49,151 nt of DNA from Polaribacter sp. BAL334 (GCF_015767435.1 NZ_JADWOV010000275.1:1-49151), one strand, 5' to 3'. Shown: positions 31,101-41,674, numbered from the stretch's first letter. Numbers and translations are program-made. Notes: generated from the letters alone by a model not told the origin.

Positions 31101-33731
31101 ATGAATAGTACTAGTTTAAAAAATATATCAGTAATTATTTTTTTCGTTTTATTGGGTGTAAGGATTTCAGCCCAGGAATCAATAGACCTTAATAAAAATA
31201 ATAAGATTGATGTCTACGAAGACAAAAGTAAATCAATCGATGAAAGAATTCAAGACGCTCTCGAACGGATGACGCTAGAAGAGAAAGTAAAAATGCTTAC
31301 TCGAAATAATTCAAATTGGGTGTATTCAGGATGTGAAAGATTAGGAATCCCAACATTTACTTGTCATGATGGTCCTCATGGTGTTCGTGATAACAATAGA
31401 GCAACTGCTTTTCCTACAACTGTCGCAAGAGGAGCTGCTTTTGATCGCGATTTAAGTTATCGTATGGGAGTAGCAGAAGGAAAAGAGTTTAGGGCGTTAG
31501 GTTGGAATATGCGTTTGGGTAATAGTTTGGATGTGAATAGGCATCCCTATTATGGCAGGGCATCAGAGTCTGCAGGAGAAGATCCTTATTTGTGTGCTGA
31601 AATTGGATTGGCTAATGTGTTGGGTACACAAAGTACTGGATGCATTGCAAACCTAAAGCATTTTGTGCTTAATACAAGAGAGAATAAAGCTATACGTAAA
31701 AACAATCAAGCCACAGTAGATGAACGAAGCTTAATTGAATTTTACGCATATCCTTTTAAGGAAGCTATACAAAGAGGTAATGCATGGTCTGTAATGACTG
31801 CTCATAGCCGTGTGAACGGGCTTCACTGTACAGATAATCCTTATGTGTTAGATACTATATTAAGAGCCTACTTTGGGTATCGGTATTTTGTTTTAAATGA
31901 TTGGTCTTCTGTAAGTGACGTTATTACTCAGAACGAAGGTACAATTGCTGATAGTTTTAATGCTGGGCACGACTTAGAAACCAACACCGCTCATTACAAA
32001 GAGGGTTTGCTAGATGAAATAAAAGCAGGAAATGTTTCAGTAGAAAGATTAAATGAAGCCGTAGGAAGAGTGCTAAGAGTAATCTTGTTATCTGGACTTA
32101 TGGATGGACAGGATAAAGCAGATCCCAACGATCGTTCTAGTGAAGAAAGTACTAGTATTGCCCTAGAAGGAGCTCGAAAAGCAATGGTTTTATTAAAAAA
32201 TACCAACCAGATTTTACCCTTAAAAAAAAGCGGTTCAGTTGCTATCATCGGACCCAATGCCGCCATACTACCTTATGACTCAAAAAGCAGTAGCCGTGTA
32301 CGACCTTTATACACCATTCCTCCTCTTCAGGCCATAAGCGAAATAGCTCCTAAGGTTTCTCTTCGTTATGCAAAAGGATGTGATATTAATACTGATGATA
32401 AATCAGGGTTTAAAGATGCTTTGGCTGCTGCAAAAAATGCTGATTATGTCGTTTTTGTTGGCGGCTTAGATATGTATCAAGAAGGGGAAGGACGCGATAG
32501 ACAATCTGGCTCTGTACAATTGCCTAAGGTGCAGCAAGAGCTTATTCGAGAATTGTCCAAGGTGAATAAGAAAATTGTTTTAGTTGTAATTAGTAGCGGA
32601 ATTTGTGCTTTAAAAAATTCCATAGACGATGTTGATGGGATACTCTACCAATTTTATGCGGGGCAAGAAGGAGGTCGTGCCATAGCTGAAACCTTATTTG
32701 GCGATTACAACCCAGGAGGAAAGTTGCCTGTAAGTATGCCAGTTGATGATGCTCAGTTACCACCTTTTACGGATGACCATCACAACCATATTGTAAAAGT
32801 AGGGTATCGCTGGTATGACCATAAAAAGATACAACCCCAATATGCTTTTGGTTATGGATTAAGTTATACCTCATTTCGTTATTCAAACCTTCAGCTGAAT
32901 AGTTATAAAACAACAGCGGATAAAGAAATTACAGTATCAGTAGAGGTTACAAATACAGGAGAAATAGCAGGTGATGAGGTTGTACAGCTTTATGTACAAG
33001 ATGAAGAAGCAAGTGTTCTAATGCCTGTAAAGCAATTAAAAGGTTTTGAAAGAATAACCCTAGAACCCGGAGAAACAAAAAAAGTGCAATTTAGCTTAGG
33101 TGCTCAAGATTTAAGTTTTTGGGATGAGAAAGACAAACGATTTTTAGTCGAGGCTGGGACTTTTAAAATTTTAGTTGGTGGTGCCTCAGACCAGTTACCA
33201 CTTAAAGCAAGCCTAACAATAAAAGAAAACTATGGAGTACCAATACCAGAGCCAATGGAAGAAGTAATTTTACCTTCAAAAGAGGCTAAAATGAAAGAAA
33301 TTAAGAAAAATAAAGAGTCGCTTTTAAGAATTCAAGCCGAAAACTTTGATGAGTCGGCTACTACTATGAAATTGATTCCGGCAAAAGATACCGGAGAAGG
33401 TAACTCTGTGGTTGTAAAAAATGGCGATTGGATACGATTTAAAAATATTAATTTAGGTAGTTGGCTAAATTTTGTTGAAATCCGTTATGCTTCTATCATT
33501 TCATTAAGCCATTTAGAGTTAAGGCTAGATGCACCTGATGGTTTGCTATTTGGAAAATTTACTTTCGATCGTACAGGAAGTTTACAGGTGTACCAAACCG
33601 CCAATATAGGTACTAGTGATTATGGTATTTCGGGTATTCATGATGTTTACATTGTTTTTAAAGCCAGACCTGGACAAGAAGAGGAGACCGTTTGTCATTT
33701 TAACTGGTGGGAGATTGAAGGCCAAAAATAA
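31101..33731 (+). CDS. GH3 glycoside hydrolase with C-terminal CBM6-like domain
   Basis: An 876-residue secreted enzyme (signal ends ISAQ). After an EF-hand-like loop (DLNKNNKIDVYED) come the GH3 N-terminal barrel (about 60-345; FTCHDGPHGVRD, nucleophile Asp267 in VLNDWSSVSD), the GH3 C-terminal domain (about 385-590; VAIIGPNA, EGEGRDRQSGS), a fibronectin-III-like domain (about 635-705) and a CBM6-like module (about 745-876; RIQAENFDES, HDVYIVFKA, FNWWEIEG). In ulvan PULs GH3 enzymes act as beta-xylosidases; glucosidase activity is the alternative. A full-length paralogue lies at 43079. It opens the third enzyme operon behind a 261-base gap carrying the promoter element. Confidence 0.9.
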   Translation: MNSTSLKNISVIIFFVLLGVRISAQESIDLNKNNKIDVYEDKSKSIDERIQDALERMTLEEKVKMLTRNNSNWVYSGCERLGIPTFTCHDGPHGVRDNNRATAFPTTVARGAAFDRDLSYRMGVAEGKEFRALGWNMRLGNSLDVNRHPYYGRASESAGEDPYLCAEIGLANVLGTQSTGCIANLKHFVLNTRENKAIRKNNQATVDERSLIEFYAYPFKEAIQRGNAWSVMTAHSRVNGLHCTDNPYVLDTILRAYFGYRYFVLNDWSSVSDVITQNEGTIADSFNAGHDLETNTAHYKEGLLDEIKAGNVSVERLNEAVGRVLRVILLSGLMDGQDKADPNDRSSEESTSIALEGARKAMVLLKNTNQILPLKKSGSVAIIGPNAAILPYDSKSSSRVRPLYTIPPLQAISEIAPKVSLRYAKGCDINTDDKSGFKDALAAAKNADYVVFVGGLDMYQEGEGRDRQSGSVQLPKVQQELIRELSKVNKKIVLVVISSGICALKNSIDDVDGILYQFYAGQEGGRAIAETLFGDYNPGGKLPVSMPVDDAQLPPFTDDHHNHIVKVGYRWYDHKKIQPQYAFGYGLSYTSFRYSNLQLNSYKTTADKEITVSVEVTNTGEIAGDEVVQLYVQDEEASVLMPVKQLKGFERITLEPGETKKVQFSLGAQDLSFWDEKDKRFLVEAGTFKILVGGASDQLPLKASLTIKENYGVPIPEPMEEVILPSKEAKMKEIKKNKESLLRIQAENFDESATTMKLIPAKDTGEGNSVVVKNGDWIRFKNINLGSWLNFVEIRYASIISLSHLELRLDAPDGLLFGKFTFDRTGSLQVYQTANIGTSDYGISGIHDVYIVFKARPGQEEETVCHFNWWEIEGQK

Positions 33732-33752
33732 AAATTAACTAATTTATAATCT

Positions 33753-34568
33753 ATGACATTTACTAATAAAATTTTAACACTCTTAGTTGTATTCTTAACA
33801 AGCTTTTTGCACATAAATAGTCAAGAAGTTAACAATCAAAATACATCAACAGCCTATTCAGTGGGTAAAGGGAAGTTTGAAGGAGAAATTTTAAAATTCC
33901 CTGCAGATATTGATAGTACTCTAAATAGAATGCAGTCAAATTATGTGGTTTGGAAACCTTCTATTATTGGTGAAGGGGATAAATTGCCTTTACTCATTTA
34001 TTTGCATGGAGGAGGAAAAGTGAAAAAAACGGTTGAGAAATTAAAAGGAGGTATACATCCCGTAAAATACTGGCAAGAACAAACAACAGAACTACCATTT
34101 ATTATTGCTGCTCCACATGCTCAGGGGCCTTGGGATATTAATGATTTAGAACAATTTTTTAAACATATAATTAAAACTCAACCTGTAGACCTTTCTAGAG
34201 TGTACTTATGTGGATACAGTATGGGAGGTGCAGGAACATGGAATTGGGCGCAGGCTCACCCTGAACATTTTGCAGCAATTGTTGTAATGTCAGGAGGTTT
34301 AGGGGCTGGCGGACCAAAAAAAATAACACAAGATATTAAAAAGTGGCAGCATAATTTAAAAGATATGCCTACGTGGATTATACACGGTGCAGAAGACACT
34401 ACAGTCCCAGCAGAAAGGTCTATATTAATGCATAAAGGATTGGTTAGAGAAGGAAATGTAAATGTAAAATTATCCATCCTTCCCGATAAAGCGCACGCAA
34501 TTACAGAGTATTTTAAACAGATGCCTGAGATTTATCCTTGGCTCTTAAGTTTTAAAAATGGAAATTAA
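33753..34568 (+). CDS. Secreted alpha/beta hydrolase, likely carbohydrate esterase
   Basis: A 271-residue protein with signal peptide ending HINSQ and an alpha/beta-hydrolase fold: oxyanion segment LIYLHGGGK, nucleophile Ser156 in CGYSMGGAGTW, acid Asp215 in HGAEDTTVP and His248 in DKAHAI. The closest general types are dienelactone hydrolase, LpqC or CE1-like esterases. In this operon it may strip acetyl or other ester groups from the glycan, which would clear the way for GH2 and GH105. The substrate is not visible in the sequence. It starts 21 bases after the GH3 stop. Confidence 0.75.
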   Translation: MTFTNKILTLLVVFLTSFLHINSQEVNNQNTSTAYSVGKGKFEGEILKFPADIDSTLNRMQSNYVVWKPSIIGEGDKLPLLIYLHGGGKVKKTVEKLKGGIHPVKYWQEQTTELPFIIAAPHAQGPWDINDLEQFFKHIIKTQPVDLSRVYLCGYSMGGAGTWNWAQAHPEHFAAIVVMSGGLGAGGPKKITQDIKKWQHNLKDMPTWIIHGAEDTTVPAERSILMHKGLVREGNVNVKLSILPDKAHAITEYFKQMPEIYPWLLSFKNGN

Positions 34569-34610
34569 TTTGAGCAAAATGAACATATCATTCTCAATAA
34601 ATAAAGAATA

Positions 34611-37478
34611 ATGAACAATAAATCCATTTTCAAAAAAGCGATAAGCCTTACCGTTATTTTATTCTTATTGATAGTAAAACTTTCAGCTCAAACTGCAGAA
34701 AGAATATACCTAAGCGGAAAAGAACCATCAGATGCTGTAGAATGGGATTTTTACTGTTCAGAGGGAAGAAAAAGTGGCGTATGGACAAAAATTCCAGTCC
34801 CTTCTAATTGGGAGCAACACGGTTTTGGAGGTTACGATTATGGGCATATATTGCCAAATAATAAAAATGATGAATACGGGATTTATAAAACCAATTTCTT
34901 TGTTCCTAAAGAATGGGAAAATAAATACGTACGTTTGGTTTTTGAAGGCGCTATGACAGAAACTTCAGTCAAGTTAAATGGTGTTTCTCTAGGTGCGCCT
35001 AATCAAGGTGGATACCTCCCTTTTCGGTTTCCTTTAAACTCATACAATACCTATCTTAAAAAAGAACTTAAATACAACGAGCAAAATCAACTGGAAATAA
35101 AAGTACTCAAACGGCCTTCCAATACAAGTCTTGATATCGCTGAAAGAAAAGCTGATTATTGGGTTTTTGGAGGAATTTATAGACCTGTGTATATAGAGGT
35201 TTTGCCTAAAATATTTATTAATCGTTTGGCCATTGATGCAAAAGCAGATGGGCGTATTCAGCTCGATGTTTTTCCACAAGCGCATAGAGAAACTAAGTTT
35301 AAAGGGCTTGCAAAAAAAAATATCGATTTAGTAGAAGCTCAGGTGTTTAATCACTTTGGAGAAGCAGTTGGAGAACCTTTCTCTGAAAGGATTGACGGTG
35401 CTGCGGGTAGGGTAAGGCTGAGTGCAAAATTAAAAGGTATAAAGCCTTGGTCTACAGAGTCTCCTCATCGTTATAGCATACGTGTATATTTAAAAAATGA
35501 CGGGGAAATTATTTCAGAAAAAACAGAGACTTTTGGATTTCGAACTTTTGAAGTAATAAAGGGGGATGGCTTTTATCTTAATGGGAAAAAGTTAATCATA
35601 AAAGGGATGAATCGCAATGGAATGGATTCGCAAACTGCAAGAGCACTTGACTCCGCTAAGGTATGGGACGATGCTCGAATGATTAAGGAAATGAACGTAA
35701 ACTTAGTACGCTCTCATCTTCCTCCAACAACAGCTTTTATGGAAGCATGCGACAGCCTTGGCTTGTTGGTAATAACAGAGTTGGTAAATTGGCAAAGACC
35801 TTATGTAGATTCCCCTATTGCTCACATTCAGGTACACGAAATGGTGGTTAAATACCAAAATCATCCGTCTGTTGTTCTATGGGCTAATGGAAATGAAGGA
35901 GGATTTAATCCAGAGGTAGATGAGTTGTATCACCTATATGATTTACAAGATCGTACGGTTATTCATCCTTGGGCTACCTTCGAAGGTATCGATACGAAAC
36001 ATTATCCTGAGTACAATCAGATGCAGGCAAAAGTACCAGGTGAAATGATATACCTACCTACAGAGCTTTTGCACGGTTTGTATGATGGTGGACACGGAGC
36101 AGGCTTAAATGATTATTGGAAACTAATGATGGATGTACCCACTTTTGCTGGTGGGGTTTTATGGTGTTGGGTAGATGCTGCTATTGCACGTACTGATAAG
36201 AACGGGATGCTAGATACAGCTGGGAATTACTCAGCAGATGGTATTGTGGGTCCTAATGGAGAGAAAGAAGCCAGTTACTTTACCGTGCGAGAAATTTGGT
36301 CGCCCGTTCAGATTAAAAAGGACGAAATAGAAAATGATTTTAATGGAGTCTTACCCGTAAGTAATCAGTATGTGTTTACCAATCTAAACGAATGCACTTT
36401 CAAGTGGAAGCTCATCAATTATAAAATAAATCAAAAAGATAAAAGCATTGAAGAAATAGTAACCTATAAAAATGCTGTAGTTGGGCCGGATGTAATGCCG
36501 GAAAAAACAGGAAAACTTGCACTTAAGCTTCCTGAAAATTGGAAAAACAGTGATGCTTTATTGGTAAAGGCTATTGACAAATATGGTATGGAAGTTATGG
36601 AGTGGGTATGGCCAATAAAACTCAATCAGAGAATCTCTAAACCTACAAAAGTAAAGAACCTAAGGCTGTTAGAGGGCAACATAATAAAATTGGGTAAAAC
36701 TAGCTGGGTATTTGATGAAAACACAGGGCATTTAAAAGGATGCCTAAGTAATGGAAAGGATACAGGTTTGGGAAATGGACCTTTACTTTATGCAGCTAAT
36801 AAAGAAGGGGAAGTCATTGTAGAACAGAACTGGCAGGTTACTTTTATTGAAAACAAGCAAGAAATTATAGTACAATCTACTAATAAAGTTGATGGTTCTA
36901 GTTTCAAATGGGTATTCAATACAAATGGAAATGTAAGTCTGCATTATGCATTTACACCATTTAAAGACGCTTTAACCTATTGTGCCGTAGGTTTTGAGTT
37001 GCCTGAAAAAGCAGTACTAGCAAAACAATGGATGGGAAATGGTCCTCATCGTGTATGGGGCAATCGTATGAATGGTCCTCAATTTGGAGTATGGCAAAAT
37101 AGCTATAACAATACCATACCTGGCCATACTTGGGAATATCCGGCATTTAAAGGTGTGTTTTCCGATGTAAATTGGATGAAACTATTTTTAAATGAAGACA
37201 TTCAGTTAAATATAGAGTTTTCAGAGAAAGCAAATATAGGTGTGTTAGTTCCTGATAACCTTAAAAATCCTACTGATTCAAAAAAAGATCCGAATAATGT
37301 AGGTGCCAAAAAGCTAACGTGGGATTATCCTTCAGCTGATGGAATTTACATATTTCATAAAATTCCCGCTATAGGTACAAAATTTAAGCTATCGGAACAA
37401 CTAGGGCCAGAAAGCCAGCCGAAAATGGTTGATAAAATTGAAGGAGTGCTTAAATTTCATATCAAACATAATCAATAA
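34611..37478 (+). CDS. GH2 glycoside hydrolase
   Basis: A 955-residue secreted enzyme (signal ends KLSAQ). Jelly roll (about 45-200; VPSNWEQHGFGGYDYG, YWVFGGIYRPVYIE), immunoglobulin-like domain (to about 320; GFRTFEV), TIM barrel (about 330-590; LIIKGMNRNGMD, LVRSHLPP), acid/base Glu429 in LWANGNEGG and probable nucleophile Glu485 in YLPTELLHG, then beta-rich C-terminal domains including a galactose-mutarotase-like region (KQWMGNGPHRVWGNR). It differs clearly from the LacZ-type enzyme at 23413 and the GH2-like one at 1410, so three separate GH2 activities are encoded. Sugar specificity cannot be read. Confidence 0.85.
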   Translation: MNNKSIFKKAISLTVILFLLIVKLSAQTAERIYLSGKEPSDAVEWDFYCSEGRKSGVWTKIPVPSNWEQHGFGGYDYGHILPNNKNDEYGIYKTNFFVPKEWENKYVRLVFEGAMTETSVKLNGVSLGAPNQGGYLPFRFPLNSYNTYLKKELKYNEQNQLEIKVLKRPSNTSLDIAERKADYWVFGGIYRPVYIEVLPKIFINRLAIDAKADGRIQLDVFPQAHRETKFKGLAKKNIDLVEAQVFNHFGEAVGEPFSERIDGAAGRVRLSAKLKGIKPWSTESPHRYSIRVYLKNDGEIISEKTETFGFRTFEVIKGDGFYLNGKKLIIKGMNRNGMDSQTARALDSAKVWDDARMIKEMNVNLVRSHLPPTTAFMEACDSLGLLVITELVNWQRPYVDSPIAHIQVHEMVVKYQNHPSVVLWANGNEGGFNPEVDELYHLYDLQDRTVIHPWATFEGIDTKHYPEYNQMQAKVPGEMIYLPTELLHGLYDGGHGAGLNDYWKLMMDVPTFAGGVLWCWVDAAIARTDKNGMLDTAGNYSADGIVGPNGEKEASYFTVREIWSPVQIKKDEIENDFNGVLPVSNQYVFTNLNECTFKWKLINYKINQKDKSIEEIVTYKNAVVGPDVMPEKTGKLALKLPENWKNSDALLVKAIDKYGMEVMEWVWPIKLNQRISKPTKVKNLRLLEGNIIKLGKTSWVFDENTGHLKGCLSNGKDTGLGNGPLLYAANKEGEVIVEQNWQVTFIENKQEIIVQSTNKVDGSSFKWVFNTNGNVSLHYAFTPFKDALTYCAVGFELPEKAVLAKQWMGNGPHRVWGNRMNGPQFGVWQNSYNNTIPGHTWEYPAFKGVFSDVNWMKLFLNEDIQLNIEFSEKANIGVLVPDNLKNPTDSKKDPNNVGAKKLTWDYPSADGIYIFHKIPAIGTKFKLSEQLGPESQPKMVDKIEGVLKFHIKHNQ

Positions 37479-37510
37479 TAGTAGTCAGAATAATTTAAAA
37501 TCATATAAAA

Positions 37511-39751
37511 ATGTTTAAAACTAAAATACTAATCATTTCTTTATTAGTAAGTGTGTTATGGTCAACCAATGGCCAACAAAAACAGGCAAAAAATAACGTT
37601 CAGTTCCAAACTTCTCCTCGTGAAACGCTATTGCTAATGAAAAGTGTAGCAGATTGGCAATTGAATAAGGGTATTCAGCGTGGAGTTACGTACTGGGGAA
37701 ATGCAGCTTTTTTTGCAGGCATATCAGAATTAGCATCCTGGGTAAATAATGATCATTATTATAATGAATTGCAAAGGTATTTTGATGAGGTAGAATGGGC
37801 AATTGGATCTCGAAAACTACATGCAGATGATTTTGCCATTTTACAAGTCTATTGTGAAATGTACGAGGTTTTTGGCAAAAAGGAGTATTATAGCGATGGT
37901 AAAAAGGCAGCTGATGAGCTGATTAACCAGCCTTTAGCAGAGTCGTTAGACGTTAACCTATCCGATCATAACAAAGTTTGGAATTGGTGCGATGCTATGT
38001 TTATGGCGCCTCCAGCACTCTCTCGTTTATACACAGCAACTGGAGATATGAAGTATCTAGACGGTATGGATCGACTTTATTGGCATACTATGGATTATTT
38101 GTATAATCCAGATGATAAACTCGTATTTAGGGATAGTAAATATTTTGATGACAAGTCTCCCAATGGCGAACATATATATTGGAGCCGTGGGAATGGTTGG
38201 GTTATGGGTGGTTTGGTTAGAATTCTACAAGATATGCCCAAAGATTACCCATCACGCCCAAAATATGAAACTCTTTTTAAGGAAATAAGCAGCCGATTAA
38301 TTTCTTTACTAACTCCTGATGGAACATGGCATACCAATTTATTAGATCCAGATGATTATCCTGATAAAGAATTAAGTGGAACTACCTTTTTTGTGTATGC
38401 GTTGGCTTATGGGGTTAATCAAGGTTTATTAGATCAAGAAACATATTTACCAATTATAATGAAAGCTTGGAAAGCATGTACAGATGGTGTACATGATAAT
38501 GGTATGATAGGACATATTCAGCCCATTGGAGCGTCTCCTGGCTATGTAACTTATGATTTTACAGAGTCTTATGGGGCAGGTAGTTTTATTCTTGCGGGTA
38601 GTGAAGTACTTAGGTTGATGATTGATCTAGAGCCTAAAATTGCTTCAGTAGTTGTTAAAAACCCTAATCCGTTTAACAGGTTATATGAAACTGTAGAGTT
38701 GGACTGGAACCTATTAAAAAAGAAAGGAGCTAAAGACGGACAAATTAAAATTGTTGATCTAATTACAGGGGTAGAAATTCCAAGCCAAATTACCAAGGAT
38801 ACAGATGGAAAAGCTTCTCGATTAATTTTTCAAGTAAAGTTAGCCAGCGGTGCTGAAAAACATTTTATCATTAAAAAAGGAAAACCGGAGTTATACAATG
38901 CAAAGGCTTATGGTAGAGTAGTACCAGAACGATACGATGATTTTGCATGGGAAAATAATAGGATGGCTTATCGTATCTATGGGCAGGCTCTAATACCTAT
39001 TGATGGCCCATCTGGAGGAATTGATGTATGGAAAAAAAGAACCAATGCCCTTGTGATTGATAAATGGTATAAAAACGGGAAATATCACAAAGACCATGGC
39101 GAAGGAAATGATAGTTATAAAGTGGGTCCTAGTATGGGAGCAGGTGGAATTTCTTTGCTTGATGATGGAAAACTTGTACTTCATGAAAACTATAAAACTG
39201 CCAAAATTATTGAAAATGGACCCCTAAGGTTTTCAGCCATTTTTACTTTCGAAGACCAAACAATTGGTAATAAAAAAGTAGCATTAACCAAAAAACTAAC
39301 ATTAGATGCAAATACCTATTTGAATAAATGGGAGGTGCTATTTAAAAGTGATACACCAGAACTACCTTTGGCAGTTGGTATTGTTAAACGAAATAAACCT
39401 GGTGGTAACGTAGTAATGGATGAAAAAAATGGTGTACTCTCCTACTATGAGCCTGAAAACACAAAAGACAACGGGCTTACTGGGCGAGATGCTGGAAATG
39501 GACGAACAGGAATAGGAGTTTTAATGCCAAAGCAAGCCCTTATGGAAGCTATGGATAACCATTATGTAGCAAAAGATATGGCCATTTCAGGAATACCTTT
39601 TGTTTACTATTCAGGTGCAAGCTGGGATAAGGCGCAATACAAGTGGAGAAGATTGCCAATCCCTATTACTAATGAAGCTTGGATAGACTACTTGTATCAA
39701 ACACAAAAACAACATGAAAACCCATTAGCTGTTACACTTCGTTTTTATTAA
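37511..39751 (+). CDS. GH105 unsaturated uronyl hydrolase fused to a DUF4861-type domain
   Basis: A 746-residue two-part protein (signal ends STNGQ). Residues about 35-375 are a complete GH105/GH88 (alpha/alpha)6 barrel: WGNAAFFAG, catalytic-type Asp161 in NWCDAMFMAPP, WSRGNGWVMGGL at 224-235, and ESYGAGSFILAGSE at the end. This domain removes the 4,5-unsaturated uronic acid left at the end of lyase products. Residues about 385-746 form a second beta-rich domain (YETVELDWNLL, YKVGPSMGAGGIS) that resembles the DUF4861 family and has no settled function. Its fusion to a uronyl hydrolase suggests action on the same oligosaccharide end. Intact GH105 here may compensate for the broken copy at 41675. 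Confidence 0.85.
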   Translation: MFKTKILIISLLVSVLWSTNGQQKQAKNNVQFQTSPRETLLLMKSVADWQLNKGIQRGVTYWGNAAFFAGISELASWVNNDHYYNELQRYFDEVEWAIGSRKLHADDFAILQVYCEMYEVFGKKEYYSDGKKAADELINQPLAESLDVNLSDHNKVWNWCDAMFMAPPALSRLYTATGDMKYLDGMDRLYWHTMDYLYNPDDKLVFRDSKYFDDKSPNGEHIYWSRGNGWVMGGLVRILQDMPKDYPSRPKYETLFKEISSRLISLLTPDGTWHTNLLDPDDYPDKELSGTTFFVYALAYGVNQGLLDQETYLPIIMKAWKACTDGVHDNGMIGHIQPIGASPGYVTYDFTESYGAGSFILAGSEVLRLMIDLEPKIASVVVKNPNPFNRLYETVELDWNLLKKKGAKDGQIKIVDLITGVEIPSQITKDTDGKASRLIFQVKLASGAEKHFIIKKGKPELYNAKAYGRVVPERYDDFAWENNRMAYRIYGQALIPIDGPSGGIDVWKKRTNALVIDKWYKNGKYHKDHGEGNDSYKVGPSMGAGGISLLDDGKLVLHENYKTAKIIENGPLRFSAIFTFEDQTIGNKKVALTKKLTLDANTYLNKWEVLFKSDTPELPLAVGIVKRNKPGGNVVMDEKNGVLSYYEPENTKDNGLTGRDAGNGRTGIGVLMPKQALMEAMDNHYVAKDMAISGIPFVYYSGASWDKAQYKWRRLPIPITNEAWIDYLYQTQKQHENPLAVTLRFY

Positions 39752-39786
39752 TTACAAGTAATCTAATAACGGAATTTATTTAAAAT

Positions 39787-41448
39787 ATGCATAAACTTAT
39801 GAAAAGAACAAGAAAAACAATTTCGGCAATAGTTTTAATTTCAATTTTAGTGCTAACATCTTGTAAGCCCCATAATAATATAGAAGGGAAAAAACCAAAT
39901 ATTATACTTATTATGGCAGACGATATGGGTTTTTCTGATGCAAGTTTTTTTGGATCAGGCATTCAAACTCCAGCCATTGATAGGTTGGCAGAAAATGGGT
40001 TGGTTTTTAATAGTTTTTATAACACAGGGCGTTGTTGTCCTACACGAGCTTCTTTGCTTACAGGACTTTATGCGCATAATACAGGTTTGGGTTGGATGAC
40101 GGCTGCCGATGATGGTTTTCCAGGCTATAATGGAGCCATAAATGATAGTTGTGTTACAATTGCCGAAGTTTTAAAGGAGGCTAGTTATACAAATTATATG
40201 ACCGGTAAATGGCATGTAGTATATGATAAAAATATGAAATCCGAGGGTAGTAAGCACAACTGGCCTTTACAGCGTGGTTTCGATAAATATTATGGTAAAC
40301 TTGATGGCGGTGGCGGTTACTATAACAGTCCAACGTTAACGTATAACAATAAGCGTATAAAAGCCGATGAAGATTTTTATCTTACCAGAGCCATAAATGA
40401 TTCCACAGTTAGTTTTATTAGACAGCATTTAGACAGTAAAAAGAACCAACCATTTTTCTTTTATGTAGCACATTATGCACCTCACAGACCTTTACATGCT
40501 TTAGAAGAAGACATCAAAAAGTATGAAGGTAAGTTTAATAAGGGTTGGGATGTAAATCGTAAACAACGTTACAACCGAATGAAAGAAATAGGAATGGCTA
40601 CCAAAGCTTGGGCTTTAGGAGAACGACCTAATGATATTCCGGCATGGGATAGTCTTGATGTAAAAGAAAAGAAAATATGGGAACGCCGAATGGAAGTATA
40701 TGCAGCTCAGATTGACCATATGGATCAGGGTATTGGAAATATCATGAAAACCCTTGAGGAATATAATGAGCTAGATAATACAATTATCATTTTTTTATCT
40801 GATAACGGAGGAGGAGCAGCTTCTACGGGAACTGACGTTTTTGAGGGTAATTTAAAGGATCATATTGGAGGACCAGGCTCTAATCAAAGCTATCGTAAAA
40901 ATTGGGCTCATGTTAGTAACACACCATTCCGCGAGTATAAAAAATATACCCACGAAGGTGGTATTAGCACTCCACTAATTGTTCATTGGCCTAATAAAAT
41001 AAAAGAACATAAAATTGTAACACAACAAGGACATGTTATTGATTTGATGGCAACTTTTATTGATTTGACTAAAGCCGAATATCCTCAAGACAGGAAAGGA
41101 ATCCCAATCAAACCGATTCAAGGAAAGAGCTTATTACCTGCTTTTAATGGAGAATTGATTCACAGAGAAGAAGCCTTATATTTCGAACATGAGGGAAATC
41201 GGGCTATAATTGACGGAAACTGGAAGCTGGTAAGCCAAGGCAATATAGATGAACCCTATGCTGGTGATTGGGAACTATATGACCTTTCTGTTGATCGTGG
41301 TGAGCAAAATAATTTAATAACAACACATCCTAAAATCGTAAAAGAATTAATGTTAAAATGGAACAAATGGGCAAATGAGAACCAGGTATTTCCTCTTAAT
41401 GCTACAGTATGGAGAGAACGGATCGCGGCAGATGTAAATAATAAATAA
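39787..41448 (+). CDS. S1-family arylsulfatase
   Basis: A 553-residue lipoprotein (LTSCKPHNN). The start at 39787 could instead be ATG 39799, which opens the signal peptide directly. Sulfatase motifs are complete: IILIMADDMGFSD (metal site), GRCCPTRASLLTG with Cys83 as the formylglycine precursor in C-x-P-x-R, TGKWH, HYAPHRPLHA, and FLSDNGGG with the second metal pair. Length is normal for the family. It would hydrolyse sulfate esters after SusCD import or at the surface. Its C-terminal third is clearly related to the deleted sulfatase at 26650, which shows what that gene has lost. It ends the third enzyme operon. Confidence 0.92.
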   Translation: MHKLMKRTRKTISAIVLISILVLTSCKPHNNIEGKKPNIILIMADDMGFSDASFFGSGIQTPAIDRLAENGLVFNSFYNTGRCCPTRASLLTGLYAHNTGLGWMTAADDGFPGYNGAINDSCVTIAEVLKEASYTNYMTGKWHVVYDKNMKSEGSKHNWPLQRGFDKYYGKLDGGGGYYNSPTLTYNNKRIKADEDFYLTRAINDSTVSFIRQHLDSKKNQPFFFYVAHYAPHRPLHALEEDIKKYEGKFNKGWDVNRKQRYNRMKEIGMATKAWALGERPNDIPAWDSLDVKEKKIWERRMEVYAAQIDHMDQGIGNIMKTLEEYNELDNTIIIFLSDNGGGAASTGTDVFEGNLKDHIGGPGSNQSYRKNWAHVSNTPFREYKKYTHEGGISTPLIVHWPNKIKEHKIVTQQGHVIDLMATFIDLTKAEYPQDRKGIPIKPIQGKSLLPAFNGELIHREEALYFEHEGNRAIIDGNWKLVSQGNIDEPYAGDWELYDLSVDRGEQNNLITTHPKIVKELMLKWNKWANENQVFPLNATVWRERIAADVNNK

Positions 41449-41498
41449 CCTGCAAAAAACTAAAAACAATATTTCTAAATTATTTGATAATAGTAGCA

Positions 41499-41526
41499 CT
41501 AAATCATATTTAGCTAAAGTTTTTTA
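41499..41526 (+). terminator. Weak terminator candidate after the sulfatase
   Basis: CTAAAT (41499) and ATTTAG (41508) form a six-pair stem with a three-base loop, and a seven-T run begins at 41520. The short AT stem makes this uncertain. Confidence 0.35.
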
Positions 41527-41553
41527 ACCGAATAAATTTATAAAAATGCCCTA

Positions 41554-41593
41554 CAATCGTTTCTAATTTTATGAATTGATTTTAGGTTCTTGT
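41554..41593 (+). promoter_or_regulatory. Promoter-proximal element 2 (ACAAT-N3-TTCT-N22-TTCTTG)
   Basis: ACAAT at 41554, TTCT at 41562 and TTCTTG at 41588. The surrounding bases are also similar to element 3 at 42960 (TTTTATG-ATTG-TTTT). It lies 121 bases before the presumed original start codon of the GH105 pseudogene. Confidence 0.5.
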
Positions 41594-41674
41594 ATCTCTT
41601 ATTAAAAAATGTTTTTTTTCTTCATATGGAAATAAAAGATACATCAATAAGAATGTAATTTTAGAAAATCGGAG

